The notes under the pieces: generated by a model
Databases searched by the model: none
What the model was told of the DNA's origin: nothing
What the model saw: the letters and a program-made list of their open reading frames with translations, nothing else
Origin: Panaeolus papilionaceus
Taxonomy: Eukaryota > Basidiomycota > Agaricomycetes > Agaricales
Assembly: GCA_015501605.1 (NCBI GenBank)
Contig: JADNRZ010000011.1
Location: 124,001-188,000, forward strand
Direction of reading: 5' to 3'
DNA length: 64,000 nt
Shown: positions 24,164 through 34,331 of the stretch, in pieces
How positions within the stretch are numbered: position 1 is the first letter of the stretch
Layout: each line of letters begins with the position of its first letter
Translations under genes and position numbers: made by a program

Positions 24164-26313
24164 TCAATCATACCGAGTTGGAGCCCAAAGCCTTTCTCCA
24201 TCTGCCTTGATTTCATCAGCCCTCGCAGTGTTCCCAGCCCTACGGTACGCCTCGCTCAGTGCCATAAATAAGAGCTTATCATCAGCCCCTGCCTCCAGTG
24301 CTCTGTTCCATATCTCGATAGCTTTCTCGTTCTCCTCGTTCATAAAATAAGACGCTCCCAATTGAAACAGAGCACCCCCATGATCGGGTAAGAGACTGAC
24401 GCCTTCTTCCCAAAGACGGATGCGAGCCAGCTTATCCCCTGTAAGCTTGTAGACATCGGACAGCTGCTTACGCGCCTCGAAGTACGTTGGTCTGGCCTCC
24501 AGCACCTTCTTGAACGTGGTCAGAGCGATTGCGTACCCATCCTCTGTGGGTGTATCGTTGTACGAGTACCTCACACCATTCGGATTGCTGACGCATAGAT
24601 GATACGTAGGATATATAATGTCGTGGTCTTGTTTCACCTTGTCAAGCTCAACCGCCACGTTATGGAAGTGAGGGGGTGCTGGGGGAGTTGTCACATGGAT
24701 GAGGATGTCAGAGACATGCTCGAGGTTGAGTGCGGGCTGGTCATCGAAGAAAACTTGACGAATCCCGCTGAGAAAGTGACCGCGAATTGCGACGAGCGTC
24801 CCGCCCCACTGGGTACCAGTGTTGGGCGTGATACGGGTCATAACAGGAATCGGAGGGTGGTCATATTCGAAAACGTCGCTCCAGCCACTAGGATTACAAA
24901 CACGAATTTCAATTTGGCTTGACAGACCAGGAGGGATCCGAGCCTGAACAAGATCGTTGGATACGACCTCGAAGGATGTCGGACGTTGGTTGACTTCCAC
25001 GGTCTTGACGTGACGAAGGGTCGTTCCGTGAATTTCGATTCCTAAACCCCAAATGCTGGTGATGGAGGAGATAATAGGAGGGGGAAATACGTCAGGAAGA
25101 GTAAGCGATGCGATTTCACTTTCCTCGAGGATGTCGTTCCCAGCGTCAGCTCCCTCACTGTCGACATTGTCATCGTCGCTCCCACCACTAGTTCCAATGT
25201 CCTCATCTGCAGCCTCAGGAGCATCGTCATCAGTTTCGTCTTCCGATGGCGGTGTATAATCATCATCATCGTCGTCGTCCTCTTGGGTTTGGGGCACCGT
25301 TCGCCCACCTTTCCTTGCAAGTTCGTCCTCAGCATACAGTCTGCCCTCTGGTGTGGGACATTCGAGACCACCGTACGCTCCGTCGTAGATGAACGCGACA
25401 ACCTCGTCAGAATCAATGAATTGGGTGTGCTTTTGACCACTGTACCCGATCCACCCGAACTCGAACTCCGTGTGTGGCGCTAATACCATGTGGACTCCGA
25501 ATGGGCTTGAGCTTGGTGCTACCGAGTCCACGAATGAGTAGCTTTTGCGTTCGAGGAGGGTTCTATCATAGGTACATTTATCGTTAGCGTATCATGAGTG
25601 ACTTGATCACTGCAGAGAATACTCACGATCTGAGGATATTTTTGAAGGCGTCTCCTTGCGAAGCATCCATGAGAATCACTCTGCCTCCGAGAAGGAAGTC
25701 GATCTTTTCCAATGTGTAAGGTCGCACGGGGTGAAGTGCAGCGTTTATGATGGCTCTACTTCCACGCTGCCAGGACTGTAGCATGTAGATTATGAACTGG
25801 ATCAACGACGATAGATCTGTGGATGAACAAGTGGTCTGCATACCCAGTCGTAGCGATTTATGTAGACGATCCCGTCATCCGTGGTATTTCGATTGTTCAT
25901 CCCGACAAGAGACGCCCTCCTCACATACTCTGCAGCTGAGGTATCTTCGTGATGAAATATAAAGCCTACAGGATGCTTCTTTTCCGTTTCAACCCCATCG
26001 GTAATTACAACCTTGGAGAAATAGATACGGGAGACTTTCCATGTTCCCGTCTTTGCTGCCATACGGAAACGAGTCTGAACTTGCACGACTGTGCCGTCCT
26101 CTTTAGTAAGGTGTGTTGGACCTCTGTTTAACTATTATTAGCACACAGTGGTCACCATGCAGTGACGGAGAATGCAGAAACTCACTGATGCACATGATGA
26201 GGATCCTTGAGGCCTTCGAGTACACACTGAACCTGTCCGAAGACCAGTTCTCCAGTCGAGCAAGTGAACGTTACCGGGAAGTTTGTGTCTGAGAGTTCAA
26301 CGGGTTGCGCCAT
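24164..26313 (-). CDS. IPT/TIG-domain and TPR protein, unknown N-terminal region (copy 2)
   Basis: CDS complement(join(24164..25562, 25627..25775, 25844..26123, 26186..26313)), 651 residues. Exons 1 and 3 have exactly the lengths of copy 1 (128 and 149 nt) and exon 2 differs by one codon (280 versus 283), so the pair arose by tandem duplication. Layout is the same: N-terminal region with CSTGELVFGQ, GTWKVSRIYF and GIVYINRYDW; acidic linker with a run of seven D; two IPT/TIG domains (ISSITSIWGLGIEIHG, MTRITPNTGTQWGGTLVAIRG); and TPR helices near the end (NEENEKAIEIWNRALEAG). The TATA box at 26378-26384 is 65 nt before the MAQ start and would overlap the leader of an upstream ATG at 26373, so MAQ is used. 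Function unknown. Confidence 0.8.
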
Positions 26314-26377
26314 ATAGAAAGCAGTTTTATCAGAGTGCTGTTGGAGGGAGAATTCAGGACCATCAATTTTCATACCA

Positions 26378-26384
26378 TTTTATA
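26378..26384 (-). promoter_or_regulatory. TATA box of TIG-TPR copy 2
   Basis: TATAAAA on the minus strand, 65 nt upstream of the ATG at 26313. It decides the start codon. Confidence 0.5.
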
Positions 26385-26389
26385 CAGTG

Positions 26390-27438
26390 GATAAGACAAC
26401 TTGAAAATGAGTCACTTTTCCTTCTACAGAGGAAGGGTGTAGCTGCCATTCGCTTGTATAGATTCGGTACACTGAGCTGAAGGCGTGAGATGCACTGAAG
26501 GACGAGAGTACCACGGGTCAAGATTTACAGCTAAATGCAAAACGATAGACCGCAACGGTTTACTTGGACACACAGCGGAGTTTGAACACTTCTATGTATG
26601 TGTTGCCCTTGGCCGTTGCCTGTTCGAAGCGATCCCGAGACAAGTGATTGATAACAATAAGCACTGCTCATTACTCCGGTCCCTTCTCACTGAGTCTTGC
26701 TCACTGCCCACGCTAGTTCAGCTTATTCACTCCGTTTTGCCCATTCAAAAGTCAGAAGAGTTCTTTGAGACATAGAAACGAGTACATGGGCGCATCTACT
26801 TATTTTGGCAAGGTCGTAAACCTCATAAAATTTCGATTTCTAAATAAAATATATCTGAGCTCAATTGATCCATAGTCGTGATGTTCATCACTCTACTTAG
26901 GCACTTTGTCGATGGTTGTCGTAATTCGTAGAGCTATGTTCTGTCATGCTCGGGATCGCTTCGACCAAATTCAGAGTCCGACTCTGTGTCTGTCCCACAA
27001 TGTGTGGGGAGTGGTAATAGGTGGCTGAGTCAGAGTTAGTTGACTGAACAACAAATGAGTGATTACAATCTGAATATGAAGTGACAGGGCTTTGGGGGGT
27101 AGGGGTGAACGAACAAGGTGTTGCCCTAGCTTTTTATAGGCGTGGATTTGACCTAGTATCACGGGTTTGGGTCAAGGGTACTACTCAACAAAGCATCCAA
27201 AATGCGTTTTCATCCATCTGGCTTGATTGTCAGTCAGAATGCTGGCGCCGGCGTTCAACGTCGCATCGGCAATCATACCGGTTATTTAAGCTTGCTTATG
27301 ATACAGGAGTGCACGTGACGCGGTCCATCTAATTCTGTCAGTGTTTTCCCGAGAGCCGGATCTATTTTTGTTCCTTGCTGTCACTGCTCTTCGCCCTGTA
27401 TCTCCACTCCTTTTACTCTGACCCGAACGGTACCTACG
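26390..27438. other. divergent intergenic region, no gene
   Basis: It separates the minus-strand TIG-TPR gene from the plus-strand dioxygenase. Only short shadow ORFs; no repeat recognised. Confidence 0.45.
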
Positions 27439-28724
27439 ATGCTCAGATCAGTAGCAAGACGTTTATATACCCCTAATAGGACGTTTATCAGGAGTTGGAC
27501 GACGCTTACCAGGGCCCAAGACAGCCTGACAGTCCACGCTCTGAACGACACCAAATTCCCATTTGTCTGGCTCCGCGATTCTTGCCAATCTAAGGACTGT
27601 GTACATCCAAGCACCAGGCAGAAGCTTCACAGGTCTTCTGATATTCCGGTCGCTATTACTCCTGTCGAGGATGGAGTGAAGGTTACACCAACAGGAATCG
27701 ACATTACATGGACCGATGGACACCAATCTTCCTTCGATCAGAGATTCTTGAAGAGGTACTCTTCTCCCCAGAATCTCTCGGAATTCCATCACGATCAGCA
27801 CATCGTTGAGCAATCATGGACCAACAAGTCAATATCCTCAGTATCCGACCTCTATCTCACCTACGGCCACATCAACACACCTCAGGGACTCGTCGACGGT
27901 ATCACCCAGCTATCGAAGTATGGCTTGCTATTTGTGTCTGGAGTGCCAAATGCGGAGACATCCAATGAGGAATGCGAGTTGCGTCGGCTTGCGGAACGAT
28001 TCGGGGAGATCAGGCCCACGTTTTATGGATTGCTTTGGGACGTTGTCAATAAGCGAGACAGCAAGAACATTGCCTATACGAATTTGGATTTGGGGCTGCA
28101 CATGGATCTCTTGTGAGTCTCGACGGTTTGTTTAATTATTGTTATTTCATTTCGGTTTGTAGGTATTTCCAACACCCTCCGCGCTACCAAATTCTCCACT
28201 GCTTGCGCAACAAGGTCGTTGGCGGGACTTCAATATTCGTCGACGCTCTTCATGTAGCCAAGGTTCTACGCGAGACCCACCCTGAGGACTTTGACATCCT
28301 CACCAAAACCCCTGTCGCGTTCCATTACATCAACGACGGACACCATCTTCAACGAGAACACTTCACTATCGAACTCGCGCCATCGTCGTCGTCCTCTTCC
28401 GTCCCAGAAGTCTCACATATCAACTATTCCCCTCCCTTCCAAGCACCTCTGCCTCCCAACACCCCGAAGGAATTCTACTCCGCCCTCGCACGATTTGCTG
28501 AGCTCCTAAACGACCCTCAGAACACGTATCAGTATACCCTGAGGGAAGGTGATGCGGTGCTGTTTGATAATAGAAGGGTGCTGCATGCTCGTACTGCATT
28601 CCATGAAAAGGAAGACGTTCAATTAAAGGACGGAGAGACCAACAGGTGGTTGAAGGGTTGCTATCTGGAGGCTGACGCACTCGTCGATCGAGTTAGGGTG
28701 CTAAGGACGAAGTTGGGAACTTAA
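27439..28724 (+). CDS. gamma-butyrobetaine / trimethyllysine dioxygenase-like Fe(II)/2-oxoglutarate oxygenase
   Basis: CDS join(27439..28112, 28163..28724), 411 residues, intron of 50 nt in phase (CTC TT|G). The N-terminus (MLRSVARRLYTPNRTF) is basic and Ser/Thr-rich, like a mitochondrial targeting peptide. A GBBH-type N-terminal domain follows (FPFVWLRDSCQSKDCVHPST RQK), whose Cys and His bind zinc. The TauD-like double-stranded beta helix has the iron ligands H-x-D in LGLHMDLL and the distal His in RRVLHARTAF, with a 2-oxoglutarate-binding Arg shortly after (TNRWLKGCYLEAD region). Family members hydroxylate gamma-butyrobetaine or trimethyllysine in carnitine synthesis. Which substrate applies cannot be decided from sequence alone. 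Confidence 0.88.
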
Positions 28725-28867
28725 AGGGACCTAGGGATTAACGTTTTAGATTTATTATCAGGTTAATTTCAGCTGGTAATTGCCATATTATTGAAATCAT
28801 TCAGTCTCTTTTTTTTTTGTGTTGACATGTCTTCAGTATGAGCAAGATCCGACCAATGACAACCTCG

Positions 28868-29263
28868 TCAAGATAGGGGGCTGTTCGGAGGTTGCCGGAC
28901 GAGATATCCGAAATCCACACAGCCACCAACCATCCAGCGGCACGTTTCCTTCTGCACGTCATCAGAGACCGCATTATCCACAACCACACACAATCCTCGA
29001 GTCTGGACTGTATTGACGCCCAATATGCATCGATTGTCTTCTAAAGGGGCAATCACCATGTAGATTTTGGGCTCCTTCCGATTGCTTCCATGCAGCGCGT
29101 ACTGTGGATGTTTGTACTGAATTGGTGAGGAGCCATCCGTATAGCTCCAATCCTTTAAGGGATTGAAACCAGGAGAAAGAGATGCGGGAACTGGATTCAA
29201 ACCCAGATATATATTCTTAACACGAGTCCAAGACTGATTAAATAATTCCCTCTCAGGTTTCAT
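28868..29263 (-). CDS. hypothetical protein, doubtful
   Basis: A 131-residue open frame on the minus strand with protein-like composition (WTRVKNIYLGLNPVP, KEPKIYMVIAPLEDN, GLCVVVDNAVSDDV). The frame is open upstream of the ATG up to an AAACAG acceptor at about 29271, so it may be the last exon of a longer gene whose first exon would lie near 29280-29340. No homology is recognised. Confidence 0.35.
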   Translation of the reverse strand: MKPERELFNQSWTRVKNIYLGLNPVPASLSPGFNPLKDWSYTDGSSPIQYKHPQYALHGSNRKEPKIYMVIAPLEDNRCILGVNTVQTRGLCVVVDNAVSDDVQKETCRWMVGGCVDFGYLVRQPPNSPLS

Positions 29264-29451
29264 GAAAGGTCTCCTGTTTAGTCATCGACCGCATTGCATG
29301 CCTTTTTGTATTCAATGACATGTTCACGCCACGATGCTGCAGGATTGGATCGATATCGATGAAAGGAGGGTACGTGACTTAAACGCTCTACACATACCTG
29401 AGCCATATCCTCACCTTTTCCCGCAGTTCTCCTTGTTCACCTTCTACGACT

Positions 29452-31879
29452 ATGTCCCAGACTCAGCCATCGCAAAAACTGGTAAGTATGCCCAAAGAGT
29501 GAATTCTGTACGACCAGATGGAGGTTGGAGCGCTCATGTTGATGCCTTTAGGAGCTTAATTCATCGGGACCCCGCATGCCTTCCCCACAAATACAAGCGC
29601 CAGAGCCAACGGAGACAGAACTGCTCAGCTCTGATGATGACACGGTCTATAACTCAGAGCCAGAGTCAGAATGCGTATCTGAGTCGGACATCATCATAGC
29701 GTAAGGTATTTATCATCGCTTTGATGTACATCAGTGCTAACTATCGTAACTATCGTCAGTGTCATGGGTCCGACTGGAGCTGGTAAAAGCTCAGTGAGTC
29801 TATTTCTACGCCATCATTTCTTGACCATGTTTCTCATATTTTATAAAGTTCATCAATCGCATAGTGGGAGAAGAGCGAACTCAAGTTGGCCATAAGCTAG
29901 TCTCATGCACCTACAAAATCGACATTATCCGATATCGCACCCAGGACGACTCGCAGGTTGTGTTGATTGACACCCCAGGTTTCAATGATACCAATCTCAC
30001 CGATTTTGCAATCCTCGTCATGATCACCGACTGGCTCGCTGAAACGTGCGTATAATATTTACAATTTTTTCCCTCCAACTATTCCGCTTTCTTTTTTCCA
30101 TTCCGCTCATATCCTCACAGTTACCGACGAAAAGTCACTCTTTCTGGTGTCCTTTATTTCCATCGCATCACCGACAACCGCATGACGGGTTCACTACAAC
30201 ACAATCTTGACATGTTCAAATCCCTCGTTGGATTCAAAGCGTTTTCCGACGTCGTGCTAGTCACCACTATGTGGGATACAGTCACAGACAACTTGGCCAA
30301 AGTCAACGAACAGCAACTACGGACGATTTACTGGAGAGAAATGCTCGCTAAAGGGAGTCGTCTACGAAGACATGACGACACTCGCGAGTCTGCCCTCAGC
30401 ATCATCTCCCTTTTTCGAGCTTCTCCTCACCGCACGCTGCTACTCGTCCAACATGAAATGGTCAACTTGAACAAGGCGCTTCCAGACACGACTGTCGGTC
30501 GTCGTTTCATAGAGTGGTTGTCAGAGTTGCTGGATAGGGTCAAGAGAAGGATCTTCAAGCGATCTAGGGCGAAAACCCTTCCGCCCCCAGGTGGTTCCAC
30601 AGGTTCGCCCCCAGGTCCGCTCACAGATCTGGAAGTGATGAGGGAAACGGTGCTAGTGGAAGACATCGAGGAAAGACTCAACCTGAAGCGGAAATGGATC
30701 TCCAACCTACGTGGTGCTATCACCTCATCACCCTTGACCGCTTCCCCCCGATCATCTATCAGCATCGAAAGCGCCGACTCGCCTCCTTCCCCTGTTTTAG
30801 CCCTACCCAGCCACTCATCTATCTCAAGCTACTCGAGTCATGATATCCTCCAAGGCACAATCTCGTGGCTGAGGCACGTGAACACGGTGACTACCGCAGG
30901 GCAGATTCCAGGTTTACGCGAGCTTGTCGGTCTTGCTTTGGTGGTCGCAACAACAGTCGATGTACGTCCTGACTTCCTTTCTTAGCCTCAACATTCAGAC
31001 TGATTTTCCGTTCCTCAGAAACTCTGGTCATCTGAAGACTCTCTCGTCCTTCTCTCGCAGAACACATCGTGGTTTATCTCAGCCATCATGCACCATGCAT
31101 CCTCACATCAGATGAGCGATGAGTTGATCTCCTTCGTTTCGTCATTTACTCGGTACGTCGTCTAATGACTTCCGTCAAATTCTCAGATTGACGATTTTTT
31201 CTTTGTTTCCAGTGATTTGGGACGAGTACAGTCCCTCGTCCAAGAAGCTCTCAAGCAGCCCGCAGCAAAACGATACATGCTCACCGATAAGGAAAAGGGA
31301 ATAATTGAAACGTGCAACCAAGCCATCCTGCACAGTACACACATGCTGCAGGTATGTTTTTCGTAGATTTCTCTCTATCTTCTGCGCCATCTGACATTTC
31401 TATCGTAGATTCGCATTGCGCTTCATAACGGCCAGAATATGCAGCTGATGAACGAGAGGGTTTTGAGTGTTCTTCATACTGTAAGAGTTTTCTCCGTCTC
31501 CGCCAGCCATGTCTGACCCACCGTCGTTATAGGGCTTTGAGGCCATTGAAAGGCAATTTGCCGCAATGAATCATCGTTTGGAGGTATGTAGGCAGTGCAC
31601 CTCCCACCTCAACCTCCTCGCTGAGTTTCTCCATGTTTATAGAGTCGAAGTGTCGATGAATATACGTCTCCTATTAGTACCAAGGTAATTCTATTTTCAG
31701 CTTTTTTTTTTTAATCGCCAACGCTGATGATTGATATTCCTGTCCCTCAGTCCTATGTATCGCGTTCATACACTCAACAATCGGACGATAACATGCCACT
31801 TCCCTCTCCTGTACTATGCTGCCTTCATTCTGTGAACCCGGGACAGCGTGGTATTACGAGACGAAGTACCTGTCCCTAA
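29452..31879 (+). CDS. GTPase A: P-loop G domain fused to an MLKL-like helical bundle
   Basis: CDS join(29452..29481, 29552..29700, 29760..29793, 29849..30045, 30121..30961, 31019..31152, 31213..31351, 31409..31480, 31533..31583, 31643..31684, 31751..31879), 605 residues. An acidic N-terminal tail leads into the G domain. Walker A is AVMGPTGAGKSS (about 60-71) on its own 34-nt exon, G3 is DTPGFND (from about 112), then LSGVLYFHRITDNRMTG and VTTMWD (ending about 189) in place of NKxD. A Ser/Pro-rich linker follows. From about residue 399 the segment IPGLRELVGLALVVATTVD and long helices (SLVQEALKQPAAKRYMLT, AILHSTHMLQIRIALH) resemble the MLKL N-terminal four-helix bundle found in fungal kinases and NLR-like proteins. 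The C-terminal tail is low complexity. A role in signalling or cell death is inference. Confidence 0.78.
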
Positions 31880-32560
31880 GCTAGGATCCGTCACATCCTC
31901 CTTATTACAACACTGGCCGTTGAGGCATCGTTGCCATAGCCCTTACATCTGTATTTGTAGTCTGCCTACACACCCATCATCATCATCATATCGTCTTTCT
32001 GTTTATACATGCATTATGATCAACGTACCCTGTATCTACGTACCAATTTATGCCCATTTTACTTCCTCCCAAAAAGTTGCCATGCAAATGGCAGTAGCTT
32101 CAAGATCAGTTGTTTAGAGCGGGCACTAGTACATGCAGTCCAGATACGTTGACCTAGTACTACGAGACGAGCGTTCACTTACTACGAAGCCGCGTAGAAA
32201 AAGGTCATTGTTACCTTTTGGCTCACTGCTCACTTAGCCGTCAGTATCTGATCAGTAATGTATGTAGCTTGCAAACTAATATATACAATTATTACACGTA
32301 CAGCATCGCTGTCCAACGACAGCCATCATAGGCATCACCATCCAAAAATACATCAGTACTGCTATTTTGGCGCCGCTGCACTGCGGATGTCGCGGAAACA
32401 ACTTCTCTCATCATCGTTGTTAGAAACTGAATGATGTCAATAGAGTCAGCTTGCATTGAACCTATACAGTTCAAATAAAGCACGATCAACAGCATCGCCT
32501 CCGTCCTGGTGGTTTATTATATTATAAGCAGCAAGGAACTGCATTGGTACCATAAAATTC
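31880..32560. other. intergenic, no gene
   Basis: 3' flank of GTPase A and promoter of the next gene. TATTATAAG-type AT-rich sequence lies just before 32530. Nothing else was seen. Confidence 0.4.
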
Positions 32561-32563
32561 TTC

Positions 32564-33313
32564 ATGTCCCCAATCAGATTCTACCTGTCTTCCGCATTGG
32601 ACTCTGCAGTTGACGACGTCGATAATGCAGTTTTCTCTATCAACGGACAACCAATATACCAAACTGATACTCCTCTGAGTGTCTCTCAACGCATCACAAC
32701 ACTCAAGCGTTTTCAAAGCATCTCCCCGTCACTCGTCAAAGGGGACGAGGCCAGTGGCACAGAAGCTCCTCCACATGTGAGCTACTCGAAAGCTGTTGAG
32801 GCCGCCGGAGGGAGCGGGGTGAAGGTTGGAGAAATTGAGTACCATCAATTCTCCCCGACCATCTTCCGGTATGAGGGCCAAACGGTGGATGAGCATCACA
32901 TGTTCCTCAAGCCTTCACTTTTGAATGCTATAATGGTTGGGTACGTTTTCAACGCAGCAGCCTGGCAATTTTCTGTTCTGAATTAGGTTTTGTGCAAAGT
33001 GATCGCAAATTTCAAGCCCCGGACGGTCATACCTACGTCTGGTCTAAGACTATTGAAGGGATGGAAGTACGTCGTCCGTGTCTTGATTTGGTCCCAACCC
33101 AGAAGCTCATTTGCTGTAACATCCAATTAGCTTTCCAAGAAACACGAACACGACAAGAAATCAGACATTGTTGCAACCTGGACTCCTAGAAGGCACGGAA
33201 TCGTCCATTCAGAATCCCTTCCTCCATGCCTGGAAATTCTCCCAGAGGCGCAACATATGATGGATCTTGTTTTCCTCACTTTCATTTTCGTTCATTACGA
33301 AAACCATAAATAG
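32564..33313 (+). CDS. DUF6593-like protein (copy 1)
   Basis: CDS join(32564..32940, 33000..33066, 33131..33313), 208 residues. The first intron uses acceptor GCAAAG at 32999, the only one that restores the frame MVGDRKFQAPDGHTYVW. Shared family features are a beta-rich start (FSINGQPIYQTDTP), the central RKFQAPDGHTYVWSK and the end LEILPEAQHMMDLVFLTFIF. This is the signature arrangement of the basidiomycete DUF6593 family. No catalytic residues are known. It forms a tandem pair with the next gene, with a middle exon of identical length (67 nt). Confidence 0.75.
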
Positions 33314-33366
33314 GGTTCTTGTCCCTGGATAGCGAGCAAATTTAGTAATGGAATGAAAAGAGACTC

Positions 33367-33373
33367 TATAAAT
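33367..33373 (+). promoter_or_regulatory. TATA box of DUF6593-like copy 2
   Basis: TATAAAT, 111 nt upstream of the ATG at 33478 and only 54 nt after the stop of copy 1. Confidence 0.45.
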
Positions 33374-33477
33374 CGTTGAGGGACATTGGTGACGTCGCTC
33401 GGCCCAAGTTCCGTCACCAACCTGAATCAGTCTCACCCATTCCAGCACCCCTATTCTTGACCCCCACAGACTTTAAG

Positions 33478-34273
33478 ATGTTCACCTTCATCGCAAGCGG
33501 TGAACCAAATGCGTCACCGTCCTCTCTTTCTCTGGACGGCCAAAAAGTCTATGAAATTGAGCGCGCAAATTTGTTGGGAAAACCGGCAACATTCGTCTGG
33601 AGATTCACCATAGAACCGACCGTCCTGCCTCATCTAGATCCCACTGACATGAAAAACGACGAGGGGACGGTAGGTCCATTCACTCTCAAAGCCAACCCCA
33701 CACTCTGCCTGTTTCAGCATATTTATGCATCTCATGGATACGGTGTAAGCTTCGACGAGGATAATCTTGAAGAAGGACCAGAAGTTTCCCAACCGTTGAT
33801 GGTGGCAGTAATAGAGACAGCAAATTATGGACCTGCGATGATTACCTTCCATGGATCCCAGGTATCAGACACTGTTCTCTTCCAAAGATATGGGTTTTTT
33901 TTCAACGACTCGTCGAGGTGAAATTCGACCTTGAGCACATTCACCAAAAAATCCTGATGGTAGATTAGGAGCATTGTATTTGTTGGACCAGATGAGAAAC
34001 GATACACATGGGATGATACAGGGAGGGGATTGCAGGTACGTTGAGGGATGGAAATCTGCGGTGCGTAATATTGACTGATGGCTTCAGTTAAACACCGTTA
34101 TACTTGGTGTTGGGTCAGAAAGTGGTCTAAGACGAAGGCTTGTCGCAGAGTGGGAGGGACCTGGGCCTAGTCAACCCCCCCAGCTGGTTGTCGGTCCTTT
34201 AGGTGCACACATGGTGGATTTCATTGTGATGACATGGACTTACGCTTATGAAAAATTGGTGGGGTCAGCATAA
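33478..34273 (+). CDS. DUF6593-like protein (copy 2)
   Basis: CDS join(33478..33917, 33969..34035, 34088..34273), 230 residues. The core is IVFVGPDEKRYTWDDTGRGL, then LVAEWEGPG and LGAHMVDFIVMTWTYAYEKL. It matches copy 1 in exon phases and domain order, but the N-terminal half has diverged (LSLDGQKVYEIER, IEPTVLPHLD). Function unknown. The gene is convergent with Apn1; the stop codons are 59 bp apart. Confidence 0.75.
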
Positions 34274-34331
34274 ATTCAAGAGAAGTACCACGAGGCCATA
34301 CCATATAATGAAGGGCGACAATTTCATCCCT

